DNA of 64,000 nt from LSCE01 sp050485425. GTDB lineage: Bacteria > Pseudomonadota > Gammaproteobacteria > Nitrococcales > Aquisalimonadaceae. The number at the start of each line of letters is the position of its first letter. The first letter of the stretch is position 1. Positions 59,092 through 64,000 of the stretch are shown here, piece after piece. The translations under genes and the position numbers were made by a program. The DNA lies in contig JBJHBJ010000008.1 of assembly GCA_050485425.1 (NCBI GenBank), positions 1-64,000 of the forward strand, in the 5' to 3' direction. Under the pieces are notes generated by a model. It was given only the letters and a program-made list of their open reading frames with translations. It was not told where the DNA came from and did no database searches.

Positions 59092-59843
59092 GCGACCAGG
59101 CGTTGCCCGCCCAGTACCGCCGCTTGCGCGAACTGACCAGCGCCCGCATCGCCCAGCATACCGTCGGCAGCAGCCTGGGCACGGCCGAGCTGCTGGCGTT
59201 CCAGCACGACTGGGCGCAGGCGCGGGACGCCGTGCACTACGCGGTGGATTTCGATCGACTGGGGACGGAGCTGGCACAGGCCGGTTTCGCATCGGTCCAT
59301 GTCAGGAGCGGGGTTACCGACCGGCAGGAATATCTGCGCCGCCCGGATCTGGGGCGTCGGCTGTCCGATCCAGGCGCGGAGGCGCTGGCGCAATACCGGA
59401 ACAGCGCTCCCGACGTCTGCCTGGTGGTGGCGGACGGGCTCTCCGGCACCGCCGTCGCCAGCCATGCGGTGGCGCTGCTGCGCCACTTCCGGGAGCAGGC
59501 ACGGCGGACAGGCTGGCAGCTCTCCCCCGTGGTGCTGGTGGAGCAGGGACGGGTGGCCGTGGGAGACCCGATAGGCGAGTTGCTCGGCGCACGGCTCACC
59601 GCCATGATCATCGGCGAGCGCCCGGGACTGTCCGCCGCGGACAGTCTCGGCGTCTACCTCACCTACGGCCCGCGACCAGGCCGCACGGATGCCGAGCGCA
59701 ATTGCATCTCGAACATCCGCCCGAACGGCCAGCCGCTGGAGGCCGCCGCCGGCACCATGGCCTACCTGATCGGCCGGGCGCTGTCCCTCCAGCTCACCGG
59801 CGTGCGCCTGAAGGATCAGAGCCGGCTGATCGAAGGCGGCTAG
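59088..59843 (+). CDS. eutC: Ethanolamine ammonia-lyase small subunit
   Basis: The 251-residue protein has EutC features: LRELTSARIAQHTVGSSLGTAELLAFQHDWAQARDAVH near the start, RPDLGRRLS, VCLVVADGLSGTAV, IGELLGARLTAMIIGERPGLSAADSLGVYLTYGPRPGRTDAERNCISNIRP. It binds adenosylcobalamin and completes the active site with EutB. Its ATG overlaps the eutB stop. It is the last gene of the fmd-eut run; repeats follow. Confidence 0.95.
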   Translation: MSDQALPAQYRRLRELTSARIAQHTVGSSLGTAELLAFQHDWAQARDAVHYAVDFDRLGTELAQAGFASVHVRSGVTDRQEYLRRPDLGRRLSDPGAEALAQYRNSAPDVCLVVADGLSGTAVASHAVALLRHFREQARRTGWQLSPVVLVEQGRVAVGDPIGELLGARLTAMIIGERPGLSAADSLGVYLTYGPRPGRTDAERNCISNIRPNGQPLEAAAGTMAYLIGRALSLQLTGVRLKDQSRLIEGG

Positions 59844-59974
59844 AGAAGGGCGCGCTGGCAGCACGCCATGCAGCCGGTGTGGAGGCAATACGAGTCATGG
59901 GACGGGGCAGGCTTCTTATCGTAAGCGGGCGGGCAGCAACGGCCCGGCAGGGCGACGCGGGGTTGTGCTCAGGC

Positions 59975-60160
59975 GTCGGGTGGAGGGAGTCGAAGCCGAT
60001 ATCCACCAGTCCCCCGGTGAGAACCCGCGTAGGGTGTGCAGGCCGCAAGGCCTGCGCACCGGGCCAGGCTGGGGAATGGTGCGCACCACGTTGTGGTGCA
60101 CACCCTACCCCGACGCATCGGTCGTAGGGTGGATGGAGTCGAAGGCGATATCCACCAGCC
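59975..60160. repeat. Palindromic repeat cluster, third copy, inverted
   Basis: The 32-bp unit of 38067-38098 and 45005-45036 recurs here in reverse orientation at 60075-60106, and the 22-bp unit likewise at 60039-60060. Flanking the block are hairpin arms of the GGTGGAT...GATATCCACC type (59980-60007 and 60125-60157), slightly degenerate. Orientation reversal relative to the other two copies suggests independent insertions rather than duplication of one locus. Confidence 0.82.
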
Positions 60161-60760
60161 CTACTGCTCCCGCGAGACAGGCACGCCCCATTGCCCGGAC
60201 GGCGACCTGCCTGCCGGGCTGGCGGCCGGAAGCGCGAACCGGGCCGGTCACCTCCATATGACCTGACAGGTTGCAATACGTGTGAGACCCGGTAGCTTAT
60301 AGCTATTGTCTTGATTCCCCGCGGCGTGCTCCTGCCGCGGCTCAATAATCATGCGGCCCCGGTCCTGAAGGACCGTCCGCTGACTGCTTGATGCAACGCC
60401 TCTGCCGGCCCGTTCGGGCCACGCCAGGGAGTTGCATGTCCTCCGGGTCGGCAGGGAGATGGACCTGCATCACCAGGCTCCTGCGTCTCTCCGCCGATCA
60501 GCCAAAAGACTCGCGAAATTCGGCCTGTCCAGACCGGGCCGGTCCTGACGCAGCAGGCGTGACGACCTGTCGCCTTGCCTGTTTCCGGACCGCGATCCCC
60601 AGAGGCGGGCGTTTGCAGGGGCAGCGCGGGAACGCTGGGTGTCGGTGACGTCGTCCGACGACCGGTGCGCGATAGCACCTCCGATTGCGCACGCTCTCGC
60701 AAGAGGGCGAGAAGGCGCGCGTTGCCCAGGGACCTCAACACGGCGTGAGGAGAGAACAGC
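60161..60760. other. Long intergenic region upstream of the betaine genes
   Basis: No convincing gene is seen in these 600 bases. Features noted: CCGCGGC/GCCGCGG hairpin arms (60319-60325 and 60334-60340) followed by AT-rich sequence, an AT-rich stretch near 60265-60315 that may hold a promoter, and a small CCTCA/TGAGG hairpin (60733-60737 and 60746-60750) that partly covers the GAGGAGA ribosome site of the methyltransferase gene. A long osmotically controlled leader is possible. A minus-strand frame here has no protein-like features. Confidence 0.4.
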
Positions 60761-61567
60761 GTGCCTTCAACGGCCACCAGGCAGCATTTCGGGCCGCACC
60801 CGGTGGAGTGCCGGGATACCGACCACTATCGCGAGGAGTACATCGAATCCTTCGTCGACAAATGGGACGAGTTGATCGACTGGGACAGCCGTGCGGCCAG
60901 TGAGGGGGATTTCTTCATCCGGGTGCTCAAGGAACGGGGCGCCAGACGCGTGCTCGACGTCGCGACGGGAACCGGATTCCACTCGGTACGGCTGCTGGAA
61001 GCCGGCTTCGACGTGGTCAGCGCCGACGGTAGCGCCGAAATGCTGGCCAAGGCGTTCCAGAACGGCCGGCGACGGGACCACATCCTGCGCACCGTGCAGT
61101 CCGACTGGCGCTGGCTGAACCGGGACGTCCACGGCCGTTACGATGCAGTGATCTGCCTGGGCAATTCGTTCACGCACCTGTTCAACGAGCACGACCGGCG
61201 CAAGGCGCTGGCGGAATTCTATTCGGCGCTGAACCACAACGGCGTGCTGATCCTGGACCAGCGCAACTACGATGCCATCCTGGACCACGGCTACTCCAGC
61301 AGCCACACCTACTACTACTGCGGCAACGATGTATCGGTCTTCCCCGAACACGTGGACCCCGGCCTCACGCGATTCCGCTACACCTTCTCCGGCGGCAGCA
61401 CCTTCCATCTGAACATGTACCCCTTGCGCAAGGCCTACGTGCGCCGGCTGATGCGGGAAGTGGGCTTCCAGTCCATCGACACCTACGGCGATTTCAAGGA
61501 GACCTACCGGGACGAAGAGCCGGATTTCTTCATCCACTGCGCCGACAAGAGCTACATGGAGAGGTAA
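60761..61567 (+). CDS. gsmt: Glycine/sarcosine N-methyltransferase (GSMT)
   Basis: The 268-residue SAM-dependent enzyme matches glycine-sarcosine methyltransferases of halophiles: YREEYIESFVDKWDELIDWDSRAASEGDFFI, SAM motif VLDVATGTGFHSVRLLEAGF and acidic VVSADGS, then YDAVICLGNSFTHLF and LDQRNYD. It methylates glycine to sarcosine and on to dimethylglycine. A GTG start has GAGGAGA about seven bases upstream. It precedes the second enzyme by six bases, and together they make betaine from glycine without choline. Confidence 0.94.
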   Translation: MPSTATRQHFGPHPVECRDTDHYREEYIESFVDKWDELIDWDSRAASEGDFFIRVLKERGARRVLDVATGTGFHSVRLLEAGFDVVSADGSAEMLAKAFQNGRRRDHILRTVQSDWRWLNRDVHGRYDAVICLGNSFTHLFNEHDRRKALAEFYSALNHNGVLILDQRNYDAILDHGYSSSHTYYYCGNDVSVFPEHVDPGLTRFRYTFSGGSTFHLNMYPLRKAYVRRLMREVGFQSIDTYGDFKETYRDEEPDFFIHCADKSYMER

Positions 61568-61573
61568 ACCATC

Positions 61574-62416
61574 ATGATACAGGCGAGCCAGAGCAGCGCG
61601 CTGGACACCGCGCGCAACTACTACAACAGTGACGACGCCGATCGCTTCTACCACACGGTGTGGGGCGGCGAAGACATCCACGTGGGGCTTTACGAGTCGC
61701 CGGACGAGCCCATCTTCGACGCCAGTCGGCGTACCGTCGCCCACATGGCGGATCTGCTCGGCGAACTCTCGCCGAAACAGCACGTGCTGGACCTCGGTGC
61801 CGGGTACGGCGGCGCCGCCCGCTACCTGGCCGGAACCTTCGGCTGCCCGACCGTGGCGCTGAACCTTTCGGAAGTGGAGAACGCCCGGGACCGCGCCATG
61901 AACCGCGCCCAGCAGATGAATCACCTGATTGACGTGGTGGACGGCAGTTTCGAGGACGTGCCGTTCGACGATGAACGCTTCGATGTGGTCTGGTCCCAGG
62001 ACGCCCTGCTGCATAGCGGCGACCGCGCCGCCGCCATCCACGAGGCAGCGCGCGTGCTCAAGCCCGGCGGCATGTTCATTTTCACCGATCCGATGCAGGC
62101 GGACGACTGCCCCCGGGGTGTTCTGCAGCCCATCCTCGACCGCATTCACCTGGAAACGCTCGGATCGCCGGCCTTCTACCGGTCGGAATGCGAAACCGCA
62201 GGGCTGGTGGAAGTGGGCTTCGAGGAACATACACCGCAGCTGGAGCGGCACTACGGACGGGTGCTGCAGGAGACCGAGGCCCGTGAACCGGAGCTGCGCG
62301 AACTGATCTCGGACGACTACATCACGCGCATGAAACGGGGTTTGCAGCATTGGGTGGACGGCGGCCGCCAGGGTCATCTGTGCTGGGGCATATTCCGGTT
62401 CCGCAAGGCGGCCTGA
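61574..62416 (+). CDS. sdmt: Sarcosine/dimethylglycine N-methyltransferase (SDMT)
   Basis: The 280-residue enzyme starts with YYNSDDADRFYHTVWGGEDIHVGLYE, the SDMT signature, then SAM motif VLDLGAGYGGAARYLAGTFG and WSQDALLHSGDRAAAIHEAARVLKPGGMFIFTDPMQ. It methylates sarcosine and dimethylglycine to glycine betaine. It forms a two-gene operon with GSMT. Betaine is the compatible solute expected for high salinity; the pair is the best clue to a halophilic host. Confidence 0.95.
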   Translation: MIQASQSSALDTARNYYNSDDADRFYHTVWGGEDIHVGLYESPDEPIFDASRRTVAHMADLLGELSPKQHVLDLGAGYGGAARYLAGTFGCPTVALNLSEVENARDRAMNRAQQMNHLIDVVDGSFEDVPFDDERFDVVWSQDALLHSGDRAAAIHEAARVLKPGGMFIFTDPMQADDCPRGVLQPILDRIHLETLGSPAFYRSECETAGLVEVGFEEHTPQLERHYGRVLQETEAREPELRELISDDYITRMKRGLQHWVDGGRQGHLCWGIFRFRKAA

Positions 62417-62422
62417 CGTCAA

Positions 62423-62446
62423 GCCGGCCCATCCCCGCGGGCCGGC
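62423..62446. terminator. Bidirectional hairpin between convergent genes
   Basis: GCCGGCCC (62423-62430) and GGGCCGGC (62439-62446) form a perfect 8-bp stem with an 8-base loop, between the betaine operon and the convergent serine hydrolase. The flanking sequences lack long T runs, so termination efficiency is uncertain. Confidence 0.6.
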
Positions 62447-62449
62447 ACC

Positions 62450-63505
62450 TCAGTTTCGAACCAGCCCGGCCTCGCCGAGCGCCTGGCCGAGTCCGAGATA
62501 GGCACGCTCGGCCTGGGCCAGGTTATCGTAACCTTCGGCGCAGGCGGCCACGATCACCGCATGCTCGGGTTCGCGGGGGTTCAATACCCCGATGTTGCAG
62601 GAACGCGCCACCTGGGTTCCGGTCTTGTGCGCGAACGCGGCGCCGCGCGGCAGTCCCGCCTTGATGCGGCGATCACCCGTCGTGATCTCCTCCATGTCCC
62701 GCAGCAGGCTATCGGTGTGGTCCTCGTTCAGCAGTTCCCCCTTCACCAGCCGTTCCAGCAGGACACCAAAGGCCACCAGGCTGCCGGAGTTGATCCCGCG
62801 CGCATAGTAGCGCTCGAATGCGTCCAGCGTGCTGCGGGCTTCGGCCTGCGATTCGTCGATGCCCAGCTTGTCCAGCACCGCCTGGTAACGATCCCCCCAG
62901 GAGCGGATCTGGTTGATCTCGATGAAATCCCGGTTGGTCAGCGTGGACGCGTCAGGGTGCACTTCGGACCAGGCATCGTGGCGCACCTGCAGAATGGTGG
63001 TAATCGGGCCGAAGCCGTTGGGCACCATGGTCTCCCGGATCTGGTTGTTGAACGCCTCCTCGCCCAGATGCCTGATCAGCATGTCCGTGGCCGAGCTATC
63101 GCTATGGATGATCGAGCGCCGGTTCAGATCCCCCAGCGTATAGCGCGTCCCCGGCTCGGCCCACAGCAACTCGCCGCCGCCGTCCACGTAATCCGAGGCA
63201 CGCAAGGTGAGCTGTTCATCCAGCGCCATGTCACCGTCTTCCACGCGCTGCATCAGTGCGACGCCCAGCGGAATCTTGATGGTGGATGCCAGGTACCAGT
63301 CCCGGTCCGCGCGATGGCGCACCGACTGACCGTCGCCGATGTGGCGCACGTAGACGCCGAAATTCCCCGGCATTGCGTCGTCGATGCGCTGGACCTGTTC
63401 GGTCAGCGCCGAGGTCCAGTCGGGTCGGTCGTCGGCCAGCAAGAGAGCGGGATTCAGCCCCGTCAGAAGCAAAACCAGTACAGCCACACTGCGGTTCAAC
63501 TGCAT
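62450..63505 (-). CDS. Class A beta-lactamase-like serine hydrolase, exported
   Basis: The 351-residue protein has a signal peptide (MQLNRSVAVLVLLLTGLNPALLLA) and the penicillin-binding fold motifs: Ser74-x-x-Lys77 (STIK), Ser135-Asp136-Ser137 in place of SDN, and Lys294-Thr-Gly (HKTGT). It is longer than typical class A enzymes (about 290 residues), with an extension between SDS and KTG. It may be a beta-lactamase or a related peptidase; the class A Glu166 region could not be assigned by eye. ATG 63505 has GAGGTAAGG upstream. Confidence 0.82.
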   Translation of the reverse strand: MQLNRSVAVLVLLLTGLNPALLLADDRPDWTSALTEQVQRIDDAMPGNFGVYVRHIGDGQSVRHRADRDWYLASTIKIPLGVALMQRVEDGDMALDEQLTLRASDYVDGGGELLWAEPGTRYTLGDLNRRSIIHSDSSATDMLIRHLGEEAFNNQIRETMVPNGFGPITTILQVRHDAWSEVHPDASTLTNRDFIEINQIRSWGDRYQAVLDKLGIDESQAEARSTLDAFERYYARGINSGSLVAFGVLLERLVKGELLNEDHTDSLLRDMEEITTGDRRIKAGLPRGAAFAHKTGTQVARSCNIGVLNPREPEHAVIVAACAEGYDNLAQAERAYLGLGQALGEAGLVRN

Positions 63506-63669
63506 CCTTACCTCATTGATTCCTGGAAGTGCCCGGCCCGTGCCTGCGGGCGATACGTCCGCTGCCCGCTCCGACCGTCCAGCCAATCACATGTTCCACC
63601 CCTGACCGAAGGTAGAGAACACGTCCATGGCCGACTAAGGTTTCCGTACCGACTGCCAAGGAGCCGCGC

Positions 63670-64000
63670 GTGGCCTCACGATCCGGCCGTATCGAAGGGC
63701 TAGACGCCCTGCGGGGATTTGCCATCCTCGGAATTTTCCTCATTAACGTGCAGGTGTTTTCCGGCTACGGGTTCGTGGGGCCCGAGGCGAAAGCCCAACT
63801 CACCTGGTCCGGGTTCGACGCCCGGATCGGGCAATGGCTGGATATCCTCGCCAGGGCCAAGTTCTACAGCCTGTTCTCACTGCTGTTCGGCTACAGCTTC
63901 ATGATGATGGCGCGGAAGACCGGCGATGCTGCTGCCAGCGTGCACCTGCGCCGCATGGCGGGCTTGCTGGTGATCGGCCTGGCGCATTCCGTCCTGCTCT
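63670..64000 (+). CDS. DUF418 family membrane protein (partial, cut by window end)
   Basis: The first 110 codons are visible. From a GTG with AAGGAG about seven bases upstream the frame reads VASRSGRIEGLDALRGFAIL, then GIFLINVQVFSG, and FYSLFSLLFGYSFMMM, typical of DUF418 proteins (YeiB-like) with multiple membrane helices. Function of the family is unknown. The gene continues beyond the window. It is divergent from the serine hydrolase across 164 bases with no recognised element. Confidence 0.85.
   Translation, partial: MASRSGRIEGLDALRGFAILGIFLINVQVFSGYGFVGPEAKAQLTWSGFDARIGQWLDILARAKFYSLFSLLFGYSFMMMARKTGDAAASVHLRRMAGLLVIGLAHSVLL

Noticed and set aside
57496..59292. 598-residue minus-strand frame over eutB
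   Set aside because: It is a complete antisense shadow of eutB with no recognisable domain.
60161..60760. Glycine or SAM/SAH riboswitch upstream of gsmt
   Set aside because: I looked for the conserved cores of these classes and found no convincing match; only short GC hairpins are present.
60349..60777. 142-residue minus-strand frame upstream of gsmt
   Set aside because: No start signal or protein-like composition; rich in Pro, Arg, Gly without hydrophobic core.
60767..62422. 551-residue minus-strand frame over both betaine methyltransferases
   Set aside because: It is antisense to two clear SAM methyltransferases and has no motif.

Overview
This is a GC-rich chromosomal window from a Gram-negative bacterium, most plausibly a halophilic gammaproteobacterium of the Ectothiorhodospiraceae/Aquisalimonas kind. 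That placement is an inference from three things: a tandem pair of glycine/sarcosine and sarcosine/dimethylglycine methyltransferases (de novo glycine betaine synthesis, known from extreme halophiles), a sigma-32-type heat-shock promoter, and an NsrR/NO-reductase module. No rRNA, tRNA, CRISPR array, phage or IS element was seen. The dominant theme is scavenging of organic nitrogen.

Layout. 0.1-9.0 kb: a catabolic locus for an unidentified compound, probably an N-heterocycle. A ring-opening amidohydrolase (cyanuric acid hydrolase/barbiturase family), an amidase and an AzlCD exporter form one minus-strand operon. A FadR-type GntR regulator is divergent. A second minus-strand operon encodes a VOC protein, a NitT/TauT-type ABC transporter and a flavin monooxygenase. 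9.4-24.1 kb: a complete xanthine-to-glyoxylate route (xdhABC, puuD, uraH, uraD, puuE, allantoicase, allA) plus an FtsZ-C-domain-like orphan, a GntR regulator, an HpxZ/AtzH-like protein, an amidase, a 2OG-Fe(II) oxygenase and an alpha/beta hydrolase. Three identical TGTATACA palindromes sit in the divergent promoters of this cluster. 24.1-28.7 kb: a nitric-oxide detoxification unit (nsrR, quinol NO reductase, nnrS, YbaN-like) with two NsrR-like operators. 28.7-30.2 kb: a metal permease and divergent MerR regulator with a 19-bp-spacer promoter. 30.3-38.7 kb: flavin monooxygenase, PQQ sugar dehydrogenase, SCO protein, M20 peptidase, PhzF, OsmC, and two tandem Hsp20 chaperones. 38.7-44.8 kb: NmrA/AraC, EamA, WrbA/LysR pairs, and a DNA alkylation repair pair (ogt-alkA).

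45.2-59.8 kb is the most distinctive part. A urea/short-chain-amide ABC transporter (urtABCDE type) is divergent from an 1146-residue protein that fuses an NCS1-like permease to a hybrid histidine kinase, followed by a LuxR-type response regulator, formamidase (fmdA), fmdB, two uncharacterised small proteins and ethanolamine ammonia-lyase (eutBC). A near-identical 16-bp palindrome (TACGTC-N4-GACGTA) lies both between urtA and the kinase and just upstream of the formamidase operon, suggesting one regulon. 59.8-64 kb: repeats, the betaine methyltransferases, a class A beta-lactamase-like hydrolase, and the start of a DUF418 membrane protein cut by the window end.

Together the genes would release urea and ammonia from purines, import urea and amides, and liberate ammonia from formamide and ethanolamine; no urease is in the window. 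Three intergenic regions (about 38.0, 45.0 and 60.0 kb) share the same family of palindromic repeats. Functions rest on recognised family motifs; no database search was possible.
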